Positions 27,018 to 36,827 are shown, counted from the stretch's first letter. The stretch is DNA of 64,000 bases from Methylobacter sp. KS41 (GCA_002862125.1 PHSP01000001.1:1-64000); one strand, 5' to 3'. Translations and numbers: made by a program. Notes: generated by a model from the letters alone, not told the origin.

Positions 27018-28010
27018 TCAGTTTACGATGGATTTTGCTGTATGTGCTTGCTTTGTTGCCGCGTAATTCAGGCAGCTATAAAGAAAAAACTGTGCGCCAA
27101 AAATCAGATTGGCCATTAACAGATGTATTGGTTGGACAATTGCTGGCACGCCAAGTCTGTCCAGACTGACGCCAGCCAGAATTGCGGTGATTACCAACCC
27201 TGCAAGCGCTAACCCGGTTCGAAAGAGAAGACTTTGTTTATCGACAGATTGGTAAAGCTTCCACACCAGCCACAGATTTGTAAAAAGAATAATCGACGAA
27301 AAAGACCGGTGAATGTAAAAAATAACCGGAAAATCATCGCGCCAGTATTGGCGATCTATGTGTTCGCGAGCAATAAAATCAACGGCTTCTCTGACCTGGG
27401 TTCCCATCGATACTTGCATCAAGGTCATGATCATTGCAGCGATTAATACCCTTCTAAATTTACCGGGTATCAAATGGGTATCGATTTGACTAAGAAACTC
27501 CCGTTGCGAACGGGCAATGGTATAGATTAATAAGGCCACTATGACTAATGCCAATAGCATGTGCATGGTTATCATGACCGGTTTCAAATTGCTTGCAACC
27601 ACGCTTGAACCCAGCCAGCCTTGAAAACCCACCAGAAAAAAACTGCCTAATGATAAGTAAAAAATGGTTTTGTCGCTTTTTAGATAGATGCGCGAAGACC
27701 AGGCGGTGAGAAAAATTAAAAACCCGATGGTCACGCCCACTAAGCGGTTAGTATATTCGGTCCAGGTTTTTAGCGGATTAAATTGGGTGTTTTCATAGCC
27801 GCGTCCGGCATAGATTTCATGATAATTAGCCGGCAGCTGCGACTCTTGGGTTGGCGGTATCCACTGGCCAAAGCAGGTTGGCCAGTCAGGACAGCCCATG
27901 CCGGCGCCAGAAGCCCTGACAATGCCGCCCATCAGAATGACGCAATAAACGGCGAAAATGGTTAAAATGCCGATGCGACGAAAATGTAAGGCTGCTTGAA
28001 AATTCATCAT
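27018..28010 (-). CDS. ctaA: CtaA/COX15-type heme A synthase
   Basis: 330 residues with about eight membrane helices. It hydroxylates and oxidises heme O to heme A for cytochrome oxidase. Conserved features are GGIVRASGAGMGCPDWPTCFG near residue 30, the histidines in LKTWTEYTNRLVG and ITMHMLLALVI, and a second-half His in IYIHRSFSSIILF. It overlaps the ygfZ stop by 4 bp (ATGA). Two consecutive Met codons open the gene; either could be the start. Confidence 0.92.
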   Translation of the reverse strand: MMNFQAALHFRRIGILTIFAVYCVILMGGIVRASGAGMGCPDWPTCFGQWIPPTQESQLPANYHEIYAGRGYENTQFNPLKTWTEYTNRLVGVTIGFLIFLTAWSSRIYLKSDKTIFYLSLGSFFLVGFQGWLGSSVVASNLKPVMITMHMLLALVIVALLIYTIARSQREFLSQIDTHLIPGKFRRVLIAAMIMTLMQVSMGTQVREAVDFIAREHIDRQYWRDDFPVIFYIHRSFSSIILFTNLWLVWKLYQSVDKQSLLFRTGLALAGLVITAILAGVSLDRLGVPAIVQPIHLLMANLIFGAQFFLYSCLNYAATKQAHTAKSIVN

Positions 28011-29014
28011 AGTGGTTCTGTTAATAAGGTAATTTTGTTTGGATAATGGTCTTGTAATCTAAGGCTACGAGTATCGCTACCGGAAACCTGTAAAACGATC
28101 AGCATCTTGCAAAGTGTTTTCCCGTTTCCATGCGTTGCGCGGGAACGTTGAGCCTGCAACACCTTGCCAACGGCTTGTTCTATCCCCGCGCTGTCATCTA
28201 TGATCGCTGAATTAGCTTCGGGCGTGGAAAATGTATCGGATTCAGCCAGAAATAATGCTCTTTTTGCCTTGCCCAGATAATGCGTGCGAGCGACAATTTC
28301 CTGGCCTGTGTAGCAACCTTTATTGAAGCTGATACCGCCCAGCTGATCCAGATTAAGCATTTGCGGAATATATTCTTCTGACGTAGTTGTAGTTAGCCAG
28401 GGTATTCTTGAGATTATGTCGAGATAACGCCATTGGTCCGAGTTTTCCGGCTGAAAACCCTGATTATTGACCCGGTCTGACCAAAGAGCAATGGCCTTAT
28501 CTGCTTCGGCAATAACCAGAATCCGGCTTTGTTCAGCAGAAAGATTAACAGTAATGACCTCATTTTGGGCTGTAGCAAACAAAGGTCCGCCTTGCGCTCC
28601 AGGATCGCATAGCCCGATCAGACAATGTTGGCCGGAGCCATCCGTCAGGGTGATCTCTGATCTTAACACATACATCTGCAATCTCTTTTTGACCGTTTCC
28701 AATAGCTCTGCCGGTAAAATTATCAGAAAATCATCGCCTGATTTTACAAGTAAAAATGTCGTAATAGCTTGGCCTTTCGGATTACATAAAGCGCCAAGAC
28801 TGCTTTTTATTCCGGTAACATCGTTAACATCACAGGTTATCTGTCCCTGTAATAATTTGGCCGCATCTTTCCCGCCAACCATCAAAACCGCCAAATGCGC
28901 AACCGGGTAAATCGTTTTACCGTTATAGTCAGGTATGACTGAAAAGGAAATGAGAGTATCACTTTCAAATGTTGCATTTTGACTGAGCAGAAAGCTTTTC
29001 CAGTTCTGATTCAT
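28007..29014 (-). CDS. ygfZ: YgfZ, folate-binding Fe-S assembly factor
   Basis: 335 residues of the GcvT-like fold. The family signature FNKGCYTGQEIVARTHYLGK, with the redox-active Cys, is at about residues 233-252. YgfZ helps repair or build certain Fe-S enzymes. Sequence between about 65 and 130 (LLQGQITCDVNDV, LLVKSGDDFLIILP) also fits. It is the upstream gene of a ygfZ-ctaA pair that overlaps by 4 bp. Confidence 0.92.
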   Translation of the reverse strand: MNQNWKSFLLSQNATFESDTLISFSVIPDYNGKTIYPVAHLAVLMVGGKDAAKLLQGQITCDVNDVTGIKSSLGALCNPKGQAITTFLLVKSGDDFLIILPAELLETVKKRLQMYVLRSEITLTDGSGQHCLIGLCDPGAQGGPLFATAQNEVITVNLSAEQSRILVIAEADKAIALWSDRVNNQGFQPENSDQWRYLDIISRIPWLTTTTSEEYIPQMLNLDQLGGISFNKGCYTGQEIVARTHYLGKAKRALFLAESDTFSTPEANSAIIDDSAGIEQAVGKVLQAQRSRATHGNGKTLCKMLIVLQVSGSDTRSLRLQDHYPNKITLLTEPL

Positions 29015-30161
29015 GGTTGAAAATAATAAAATTTAAGGTCAAGTAGCCGCAGATTATATAGCAATTGACCTTGAGTGGCGAACAAGGACCAGGTAGAAGG
29101 AATTTGTCGTTGAATAACAATCTTCTGAGTGCGTTTTTTTCACCCTAACCCGGACAAGCCGGAACTAAGAAGGCAACGTATTTTTGGGCAAAAAGAAATT
29201 CCCGGCTGTACGGGCAAATTTGGACGATCCGCCGATTCACGTCCCCCAGAATGTTCCTGCTTTGGCAGGTTTAAATGAAATAACCTTTGCAGACTCAAGC
29301 ACTTATGGCGTAGCCATTTTTACACAAAAAAATTCAATTTGCATCAAAATCTTGTCGGAAAATGTAAAGACTTGGCTGATAAGAGACTAAACGGAAACAG
29401 GTTTGGATGACCGCGCTGGATTGCCGATTTACCTGAGGTTATCTCTGTCCGGAAATTCAAGGTCAAAGGCATCATGTATGACACGACATTGTTGAATGCC
29501 AAACAATTCAGCAAACAGGAACTGGCAAACCTCCATAAAGAGCGCTGGAAAGTCGAATTGGATTTTCTTGCCATAAAAACCTATATAGGCATGGAAATGC
29601 TACGCTGCCCCCCCCGGAAATGGTGCAAAAAGAAATAGTGGTACATCTTTTGGCTACAAATTATGATTCGAGGTAATCTGGCCCAGGCGGTCAAACAGTT
29701 GATGGTCCTGACGGGAAACCAATTTACTTGCGCCTTAACGTCTGTATTGAAGGCCATTTTTAGACTTAGTTCGCTCTATAAATTTCTTGACGCGTTCAAC
29801 AGTGATAAACATTATGCCTTGCCAAGCTCGCGCTACATAAGGGAAAAGGCCATTCTCAATTGGATTATAATCCTGGTAATGAGCAACGCTGGCCCATATA
29901 CCGATTTCAAAACTAACTGCTGTAAGTCTTGTTTGAACGGATATCGCTTTACAAACTTATTCTATTTAGTTTCGTTGTCTCACCCCAAACCGTACTACTT
30001 TTAAAATTTTATGATAATACATCAATATTTTGAAAATCCTTAAAAAAATAGTTTACTTTCGAATCGATATTATATACTATCGTGGCGCGTCTACTTTTGG
30101 CATTGCATCAAGATGCTACTAACATAGATGCTTTTCATATTGATTTACCAGGAGAAATAGC
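29015..30161. other. Degraded region with an IS4-family relic
   Basis: About 1.1 kb without an intact gene. From about 29420 to 30003 it carries the broken IS4-type transposase end described separately. The first 400 bp contain short frames without recognisable family. The last 160 bp should hold the promoter of the small gene at 30162. Confidence 0.6.
29420..30003 (+). pseudogene. IS4-family transposase C-terminal relic
   Basis: Translating from about 29426 gives DLPEVISVRKFKVKG, TTLLNAKQFSKQELANLHKE and RWKVELDFLAIKTYIGMEML, matching the conserved Glu-bearing C-terminal part of IS4-family transposases. The frame breaks at a C8 run near 29611 and again near 29655; the next frames continue as PEMVQKEIVVHLLA and NLAQAVKQLMVLTG. 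The N-terminal half and terminal repeats are not seen. It is an old, inactive insertion. Confidence 0.8.
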
Positions 30162-30398
30162 ATGAGTAAACTATCTGCTTATAAACTAATCAGAAACAAT
30201 CTGAATCAAGAGCCTGACAGTTATTTTCTGCTATTTAGCGCGCCTCTGACTTCTTTGGCGCAGCTCAAAGAAGCTCAGGATACGACTATACAAAGCTGTA
30301 ACTATCCTGAAAGAATTAAGGATTCACCGGCTCGAAAGAAATTTAGTTGGCATTGCGTGGCCGAAATATTCGGCATTCAAGCGTATAACATTATTTAA
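30162..30398 (+). CDS. Small hypothetical protein
   Basis: 78 residues with a good ribosome site (CCAGGAGAAATAGC before ATG). No family is recognised. The product is soluble, slightly basic and has no signal or membrane segment. It lies in the accessory stretch next to the IS4 relic. The ribosome site is the main argument that it is real. Confidence 0.5.
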   Translation: MSKLSAYKLIRNNLNQEPDSYFLLFSAPLTSLAQLKEAQDTTIQSCNYPERIKDSPARKKFSWHCVAEIFGIQAYNII

Positions 30399-30573
30399 GC
30401 GATAAAATAATACGAAGCTTATAAAAATTTCCTCATAGCCTCTTAATTTTGAATAGATTCCATGCATATTAACCATAATTACCTGCATCATGCGCACCAT
30501 AATGGGGCGCACAGAAAAAGGCCATTTTTGGCAAATTCATCAACTCAACCAGGTCATTCTGCAGTCACCTTTA

Positions 30574-30596
30574 CCTGGAAAACATGGTTTTCCAGG
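30574..30596. other. Perfect hairpin in the leader of the next gene
   Basis: CCTGGAAAAC pairs with GTTTTCCAGG around an ATG loop. It is 48 bp upstream of the start at 30644 and could be a leader structure or a terminator for the gene before. Confidence 0.5.
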
Positions 30597-30643
30597 GTAC
30601 TCTGTAGGCTGTGCAGGACCGTTTTTTTTCGAAAGGAGTTATC

Positions 30644-30970
30644 ATGATAAGTATTTTCACTCGCAGAGCTAATGGCAAGCTCATAAGAACAGCTGTGATA
30701 ACAATTGCTCTATCCGTTTGCTTTCCCTCTTTGACAATAGCTAATCCCAGCGAGGTGCGGGAATCAGCAGTAGGCGATTGCCAGTTCTTGGGCAAAGTCG
30801 AGGGATCGTCGGGTTACGGCAAGAATATTGGTTGGCAGCCATTAGCCAAAGCTTCCGCCCTTCATCGGGCAGAAAAACTCGGGGCCAGCCACGTTGTTTG
30901 GGAACAGATGTTTCCTGTCGGCGTATACAATGGCATAGCGATTGCTCGCGTCTATAACTGCAACTCCTAA
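30644..30970 (+). CDS. Small exported protein, DUF4156-like
   Basis: 108 residues from the ATG at 30644, which has AAAGGAG at a 5-nt spacing; an in-frame start at 30611 lacks such a site. Residues 1-33 form a signal peptide (LIRTAVITIALSVCFPSL). The mature part has two Cys (GDCQFLGKVEGSSGYG and ARVYNCNS) and an LHRAEKLGASHVVW segment, a pattern seen in small RcsF/DUF4156-like envelope proteins. Function unknown. Confidence 0.65.
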   Translation: MISIFTRRANGKLIRTAVITIALSVCFPSLTIANPSEVRESAVGDCQFLGKVEGSSGYGKNIGWQPLAKASALHRAEKLGASHVVWEQMFPVGVYNGIAIARVYNCNS

Positions 30971-31399
30971 AGATAACCTCCGGGAACAAGATTTGCCGTG
31001 CCATCCATTCCAGTGCATGGCAAACATCTCTTTGCTCCATGGGGTGGACAGATTGTTGCGGCTCTCCTAATCGAAGGAGACTACGGAAGGTTTTGGCCTG
31101 ATCGTAACGAGTTTGAATGAGTAGCGGCTTGGCCACCCTTCCTTGAGCACATGCGCTCGCGGTGAAATTCCGTGCTTGCAGAGGATTTACAGCCACTCGA
31201 ACAAGTCCCCCCACACAATCTCAAAAATTGCGGGGGGCTCAGTTAAAGCTCCTACGAGCAAAACTCCACTTTCTCTGGATTCCGGGGACCACTGCAAAAA
31301 GTTAACTCGAAAGGAACGCGATACCAAAGTCAAAATTGAACTAACCTATCCCTGGATTAAAGGCCAAGTTATGGCTAGCCGGTAGACAAGGATTCATTA
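30971..31399. other. Spacer between two convergent small genes
   Basis: About 430 bp. The only structure noticed is a C6/G6 hairpin around 31207-31237, which could terminate the gene at 30644. Otherwise nothing recognisable. Confidence 0.45.
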
Positions 31400-31690
31400 T
31401 CACAATCTGCCATGATTGGAATCACAGTTCATCAAATAATACAATCCGGCAACACGCTCCATCGTATCAGAGTTCTTATTCATTGATGAGGTATACGTGC
31501 ACCCGCCCGAACATGCTTCGGCATGCTCTTTGTCAAATGCGGCACGAAAATACAGGAAATCACTTTTGTGATTTTCACATAACTTATCATTTTCGTTATG
31601 CGCTACAGGATCATCTTGCTTTACAAGTTTAGAATTAGACGTGCATGCTGTTATCAATAGAAGTGAAGCAATAAGTGTTATAGTTTTCAT
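31400..31690 (-). CDS. Small lipoprotein, function unknown
   Basis: 96 residues. Signal peptide with lipobox LITAC (MKTITLIASLLLITACTSN) and a ribosome site CAGGAGAAAAATT before the ATG. The mature part has four Cys (KLCENH, EACSGGC and MNCDSN), probably paired in disulphides. No family recognised. It is isolated in the accessory stretch. Confidence 0.7.
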   Translation of the reverse strand: MKTITLIASLLLITACTSNSKLVKQDDPVAHNENDKLCENHKSDFLYFRAAFDKEHAEACSGGCTYTSSMNKNSDTMERVAGLYYLMNCDSNHGRL

Positions 31691-32651
31691 AATTTTTCTC
31701 CTGATTTTTCAGAATTGCTAAGGATGATTACTCCCGAATCCCGGACTTCCCATTCTGGACAAGTCGGTACAACTTGTTCGCATTACCGGCGGGAATGTCG
31801 CTAAGCTCAAACAAGACTTGGCAATCTTTGTCATACATCTTGCCTTTAGTAACAATTTTAAATTAGCATATTACATGCCAACTCCATGCCGCCCGGTTCG
31901 TTCATCCACTCATTAATATTAACGGTTTGGCTGCCAAGAAACGTGATAAGACCAGCTCAATGTTTAAGGCGAACAAACTCATAGTGGGCATTAGCAGCAG
32001 CCCTTCTGGTTTGTGGGCTGATGCGTATCCGGTGCAGCATCGGACAAATCGCCCGGTCATTTGTGTGCGTAGTAGGGGAAAATCCATGAACGTGGACCAC
32101 CTAAAGTGAAACCTGGTAAAAGATCAATATTTCAGGCCTAATGGACTTTGAAACCCGGCAAAACCGCACAATAATGGGGCGAATTGATCAAAAATGGAGC
32201 GCGACACCCTCAAACCAGAAACTCTTGCGGATTCCGGAGATTTGACAAGCAGGAACGTTTAGCATAGATAAATGGCGATGTCATCGGTCTAGTCTAAGTC
32301 GTCGTATCGTTTTAGTATCTGACTTAAAGAGCTTCGAAAAATATTCGATGCCTCCATTACCCGGTTCCGGCGCTTCATTGCCCGCATAACGCCCCCTACC
32401 CTCTGTCCTTAGTTTGAGACTCAGAACCCCTATTTCATATCAAAAAATCATCCCTGAAAGCCTCGTTAGTAGCCTTGGTCCCCGAAGCTTTTGTGTTTTT
32501 AACACTATTGCAGAAGATGAAAGTTGTTGTTTTGAAGAACAAAAAGCAGTAGGATTTTAACGAGCATTGTCAGCCGCTTGGGTTCGGATTGATTAATGAG
32601 GTTTTTAGGAGAGGAGCCCTTCCCGGCAACACTTTAAGCAAGAGGAAGATC
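31691..32651. other. Gene-free region before the large membrane protein
   Basis: About 960 bp with only short, unsupported frames on either strand. No terminal repeats, tRNA-like structure or transposase motifs were identified. It may be degraded mobile DNA, judging from its neighbours, but I see no positive sign of that. Confidence 0.5.
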
Positions 32652-35600
32652 ATGGCTGAAGAAAAAAACAAGGAAAACAACGACCTGACTAGCGCATTGC
32701 CGGCGACGGTAGCGCTGGCGATACTGGCAGGTTTGATTTTTACACATTCTTTACCTTATCAGGATGAGCGGCCATCAACCCGTCCTTTGCTGATTCGCTA
32801 CCCCGCAGCTCAGGATGTGGATGCGCGCTTATGGCAAGATCCGTTTGCTGCGGTAGATAACATAAACGAAGAAACGCCGGCGAAAAATATTTTCATTGTT
32901 GCGAATCAGAATGGAAAAACGCAGCGAATAGACGCCGCCAGGCAAGTAGCCAATCCTTCATCCCACACACCCAGTCAGATTTATAAGGACAAAAAAATCA
33001 CATCAGAGGACAAAATCCTCATTCTCGCCGTCACACTGTCCGGCGGTCCGTACCAGGAGGATGGGGAACAGCGTATGCGGCGGCGTTACGCGGCGCTTTC
33101 GGCGCTGGCGAATCAGGATGCGGTTCCCGAGGATGAGCAGCATATCGGCTATTTTCACCCTGATCCCGAACCAACAATGGTTTTGCAGCATAAGGTCCCC
33201 TTCGAATGGTGGTCATTGCCGGCTGACAATAGGAAAGTGCTGCTACTTTGGTTAAATGAATCAAGCCTGCTCGAAAATCCCGCTGCCGAGATAAAAGAAT
33301 TGCTGCGCCAAGCAAGCCAGGATAAAGTGCCGACAGGAACTGAGTTCAACTATGCGGTTATTGGCCCAAATACTTCAACACAATTGCGGGATATATTGAA
33401 AGAGGTTGCAGATAACAAGACAAGCGATTCCGTAGCCCAATGTACTGGCAAGCCCGTTGCCGATGCAGCCAAAAGTGCGTTGGGGACAATTAATGGGCAA
33501 GACATTGTGTATTTCTCAGCTGGGGCGACTGCGTCAGACTGGCGTTTATTGCAAAACATAATGCCGACAGAGTGTAAAACTATCTCGGATTACATGAAAA
33601 GCCAGGGGATAGTGCTGTATCGCACTACCGCTACTGACGCGGCAATGATGAAAATATTGGTGGATGAGTTGGTCCTGAGGAACGTCAAGAATACAGATCA
33701 TATTGTTATTCTGTCTGAATGGGATACTTTTTATGGTCAAGTCATGCCAGACGCATTCATGAATGCTTGGAGTAATTATTACAAGATTCCTGGCAAGAAT
33801 GTAGAATCAATACATTTTTACGGGTACATGCGCGGACTGGACGGCAAATTGCCGGCTCAGGGCAACAATACTGGTAATACGTCAGAGAATACTGCTGCCG
33901 GCAAGGACAAGTCCGGTGCCAAAGCGCTAATCGAATTCCCTGAGGGGCAAAGCCAGAAGGACTATTTACGCCGGCTGACGGGTAAAATTCTTGAACTGGA
34001 TCAGCATTTAAAGGATGCCAGCGACTGGAATGAACGCCCGAAAGGCATCGCCGCATTTGGTGTTCTGGGTTCCGATGTGCATGACAAACTGCTGATACTG
34101 GAAGCATTGCGTCCGTATTTTCCGCACAAGCTGTTTTTCACCACCGACCTGGATGCCAATTTTATCCATCCGGCCAGATGGCATCAAACACATAACCTGC
34201 TGGTGGCATCCGCCTTCGATCTGGAACTCCTTCAAGAGTTACAGGATAAAATTCCGCCATTCCGTGACAGCTACCAGACGGCATTCTTTCTTGCTGCTCA
34301 GATGGCAATCAAGATGGAGATTGAAGATGGGAAGTCTATTGCCGGCCATATTGGTATACCTCAACCGCGCCTGTTCGAGATTGGGCGTAGCCGTCAAGTA
34401 CCATTACCCACGTTTAAGGATAAAGTTTTAACAGCACGTTCCAATGACGGTAATGAGCCCGGATGCTCCTGGACCTATTGGCAGGCTTGTAACACTGTGC
34501 AGCCGCGGATTTTTGCCACTTCCCAACTGCAATGGGCAGCGGCAGGTGCACTAATTCTTGTCATAGTAGCGACGCTGCCACCCTTGCTTAGCTGGCGGGT
34601 CCGTGAAAGGATGGCGTCATCCTTTAAATTTTGTAAGTCGCATCCCTATACTCTGATAGGTATTGGCATAGCGCTCATTCTTCCGGCTTACTGGCTAGCA
34701 CCGCTGTCAAGATGGAATCATTACATCACCCAGTACAATGCGGAGCCGTTTTACTGGATGGAAGGAGTGAGCGCCTGGCCCAGCCAATTGTTAAGGATCT
34801 CAGCTGTCCTGTATGCCGCTGGATTTTTCCTTTGGGGACATAACCGTATCCTGAAAATGCAAAACAATTTACAGACACAGGGAGATGAAACGCAGCGGAC
34901 TTTTTCTTTACCAACCGACCCCACTCGAATTAGCCGTTGCGGTGTGCTTTTTATTGGAAGCTGGAAACCGGAAGTTAATAACGAGGAAATGGTGTTCCCT
35001 GATGTTTTGTGGAGAAAATATCTAGGCTACTGTCGGCAGAAAAAACTTGGCCTTCCGGGCTCCTGGTTACGAGTGTTTGTTCATGGCTCTGCATTCTTTA
35101 CCGTGGCGTTTTTACTCATCATACAGAGTGGCTTCCCGAGTGTGCCGACGCGTGGCGTTTTTGCCTTCATAATGAATAAATACATACTTTTTCTGGCGGT
35201 TCCGGCAACTATATTACTGACCATGTGGGTAGTCGAAAATGCCCGTTTATGTGAGCGGCTGATTGAGCAATTGGCTGAGAAACCGAGTCAATGGAATGGA
35301 ACTGCCAGAGACTGGGCCATCCGTAATAAAGTTGCGCCGGAATGCATGTCGGACTGGCTGGATATTCAACTGGTTGCTCGTCTGACTGAGACTATACAAC
35401 CACTGATCTGGGGGCCGGTTGGATGCATTGGCCTGCTGGTAGTAGCGCGCAGTCCGGCCATAGATGATTGGGGCATCCCCTGGGGACTGGGGATAGTGCT
35501 TATCGCCATGCTGCTTTATGCCATCTCCGCGGAAGTATTTTTACAACGAGGCGCCAAGCGCACGCGCGCCAAGGCAATTGTCCTGTTGAGCGGAAAAATC

Positions 35601-35801
35601 AGGGCGCAGCGTAACCTGAACAGTCCCGATGAAGCCGCCATCATACGCATAGAAGCAGAAATTGAACGTATCATGAAGTTGCGCGACGGGGCATTCAGAC
35701 CGTGGTATGAATGGCCGCTGCTGCAATCATTTGGAAGCCTGGGTACATTAGTCTTTGTGCTGCAATACTTCGAAGGGGTGTGGGAGAACGGCGTTTTCTG
35801 A
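32652..35801 (+). CDS. Large uncharacterised membrane protein with binding-protein-like domain
   Basis: 1049 residues from the ATG at 32652, which has AGAGGAAG at a 4-5 nt spacing. One N-terminal membrane helix (about 15-34) is followed by a soluble region of about 590 residues, then about eight helices (near 625-648, 664-683, 709-730, 803-828, 841-863, 917-935, 941-962 and 1022-1042). The soluble region has alternating alpha/beta blocks such as DHIVILSEWDTFYGQVM and FFTTDLDANFIHP that suggest a periplasmic-binding/ANF-receptor-like fold. No enzyme motif is visible. Single-gene unit; MITE copy B begins 6 bp after the stop. Confidence 0.78.
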   Translation: MAEEKNKENNDLTSALPATVALAILAGLIFTHSLPYQDERPSTRPLLIRYPAAQDVDARLWQDPFAAVDNINEETPAKNIFIVANQNGKTQRIDAARQVANPSSHTPSQIYKDKKITSEDKILILAVTLSGGPYQEDGEQRMRRRYAALSALANQDAVPEDEQHIGYFHPDPEPTMVLQHKVPFEWWSLPADNRKVLLLWLNESSLLENPAAEIKELLRQASQDKVPTGTEFNYAVIGPNTSTQLRDILKEVADNKTSDSVAQCTGKPVADAAKSALGTINGQDIVYFSAGATASDWRLLQNIMPTECKTISDYMKSQGIVLYRTTATDAAMMKILVDELVLRNVKNTDHIVILSEWDTFYGQVMPDAFMNAWSNYYKIPGKNVESIHFYGYMRGLDGKLPAQGNNTGNTSENTAAGKDKSGAKALIEFPEGQSQKDYLRRLTGKILELDQHLKDASDWNERPKGIAAFGVLGSDVHDKLLILEALRPYFPHKLFFTTDLDANFIHPARWHQTHNLLVASAFDLELLQELQDKIPPFRDSYQTAFFLAAQMAIKMEIEDGKSIAGHIGIPQPRLFEIGRSRQVPLPTFKDKVLTARSNDGNEPGCSWTYWQACNTVQPRIFATSQLQWAAAGALILVIVATLPPLLSWRVRERMASSFKFCKSHPYTLIGIGIALILPAYWLAPLSRWNHYITQYNAEPFYWMEGVSAWPSQLLRISAVLYAAGFFLWGHNRILKMQNNLQTQGDETQRTFSLPTDPTRISRCGVLFIGSWKPEVNNEEMVFPDVLWRKYLGYCRQKKLGLPGSWLRVFVHGSAFFTVAFLLIIQSGFPSVPTRGVFAFIMNKYILFLAVPATILLTMWVVENARLCERLIEQLAEKPSQWNGTARDWAIRNKVAPECMSDWLDIQLVARLTETIQPLIWGPVGCIGLLVVARSPAIDDWGIPWGLGIVLIAMLLYAISAEVFLQRGAKRTRAKAIVLLSGKIRAQRNLNSPDEAAIIRIEAEIERIMKLRDGAFRPWYEWPLLQSFGSLGTLVFVLQYFEGVWENGVF

Positions 35802-35807
35802 GTCTAG

Positions 35808-35968
35808 GAGTCTGCCGGATAGAAGCTATTTTTCACTCATGAGTGGATTTATAAAGGCATATATTGATAAAAACACACGTCTAAGTGTTGAAATTCTTCA
35901 TGAAAACACATATTTTAAAACTTAAAGTGGAATTTTTCTAATATCGATTCGCTAAGTCCGACAGGCTC
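35808..35968 (-). mobile_element. MITE copy B (161 bp, inverted relative to copy A)
   Basis: Starts GAGTCTGCCGGA and ends TCCGACAGGCTC, flanked by CTAG at 35804-35807 and 35969-35972. On the minus strand it matches copy A with about three differences. It sits immediately after the stop codon of the 1049-residue protein and could affect its 3' end. Confidence 0.92.
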
Positions 35969-36000
35969 CTAGCCTGACGCCATCTTTCCGGATAACTCAA

Positions 36001-36099
36001 GCACCCACCGCAAGACCATACAGATTTAATTCCTGTTCCAGGAACGCAGCAAACTGACCATCTGCAACCGGCGTGAATCCATTGCAGCCGGGCTGAAAC
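36001..36099 (-). pseudogene. Degraded fragment of an inositol-monophosphatase-like gene
   Basis: On the minus strand it reads TPVADGQFAAFLEQELNLYG and then a stop, against LVADGQVDAFWEQELNLYDV in the intact IMPase gene 1 kb away. DNA similarity is about three in four over roughly 95 bp. It is an internal gene fragment left by an old duplication or a replaced paralogue, on the same strand as the intact copy and separated from it by the Fae-like gene. Confidence 0.75.
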
Positions 36100-36212
36100 C
36101 CATAATTCAAAAATAGCCATCGATTTTAAAAACATGTTAAAAATGTTATTCTATCGAACCGGCTTTATTGTATTGTTCTCACCAATTTTTACCTTACAGA
36201 GGAAAAACAAAA

Positions 36213-36827
36213 ATGAGCAAAAGAATCGTTATGCGCACCGGAGAAGCATTGGTTGCCGGCGGTCCGCCCGGCACAGCGGCTGAACCGGAGATTATTATCG
36301 GCGAACTCGACGGACCAGTCGGCACAGCTATCGCCACTTTGACCGGTGGCCAAGTGCAAGGGCACACTCGAGTGTTTGCAATTTTAAATACCGATATTCA
36401 AGTCAGGCCCGTCACCTTGATGGTTAGTAAAGTCACGGTCAAAAATAGCCGCTACACGAATATTTTAATGGGCACAGTACAAGCCGCTATTGCCAATGGC
36501 GTTCTGGATGCCGTACGCGCAGGCGACATCCCGAAAGAAAAAGCCAACGATTTAGGTATTATTGTCTCGGTATGGCTCAATCCGAGCGTAATAACCGACG
36601 ATGATCTGGATCATAAAGTCCTGTTTGATATTCACCGCAAAGCGATGGCGACGGCCATCCACAAGGCAATTAATAACCAGCCGGTATCGGCTGGCTGCTG
36701 GAAAATCAAGATAAAATTACCCATAAATATTTCCAGATGGGCCTGGACGGTAAAATTTAGCAAAAAAATAAAAGCGCCAACTTCGGAAATGGAAACTCAA
36801 ATTGGCGTGTTTTCAGATTTCCGTTAG
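36213..36827 (+). CDS. Formaldehyde-activating enzyme (Fae) paralogue, probably frameshifted at 3' end
   Basis: 204 residues from the ATG at 36213 (ribosome site GAGGAA). Fae condenses formaldehyde with tetrahydromethanopterin. GEALV, EIIIGELDGPVGTA, MVSKVTVKNSRYTNILMGTVQ and the C-terminal helix match the family, but the segment that carries the catalytic His in Fae (VAHIDL) reads AAEPEI, with no His. After about residue 158 the frame looks unnatural; the frame ending TAG at 36758-36760 reads GWLLENQDKITHKYFQMGLD, suggesting a frameshift near 36675-36690. It is an Fae-like protein of unproven activity. Confidence 0.78.
   Translation: MSKRIVMRTGEALVAGGPPGTAAEPEIIIGELDGPVGTAIATLTGGQVQGHTRVFAILNTDIQVRPVTLMVSKVTVKNSRYTNILMGTVQAAIANGVLDAVRAGDIPKEKANDLGIIVSVWLNPSVITDDDLDHKVLFDIHRKAMATAIHKAINNQPVSAGCWKIKIKLPINISRWAWTVKFSKKIKAPTSEMETQIGVFSDFR

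Larger units (their letters stand above)
35802..36212. other. Intergenic region with MITE copy B and an IMPase gene fragment
   Basis: Contains MITE copy B (35808-35968) and, at about 36001-36099, a degraded duplicate of part of the IMPase gene found at 36923-37687. The last 100 bp are the leader of the Fae-like gene. Confidence 0.7.

Noticed and set aside
31902-32109. Short frames on both strands near 32 kb
   Set aside because: Mirror frames of equal length on opposite strands, no start signal or known motif.
32652-35801. IcmF/TssM type VI secretion component as identity for the large membrane protein
   Set aside because: No Walker motif or TssM domain pattern, and no other type VI genes nearby.
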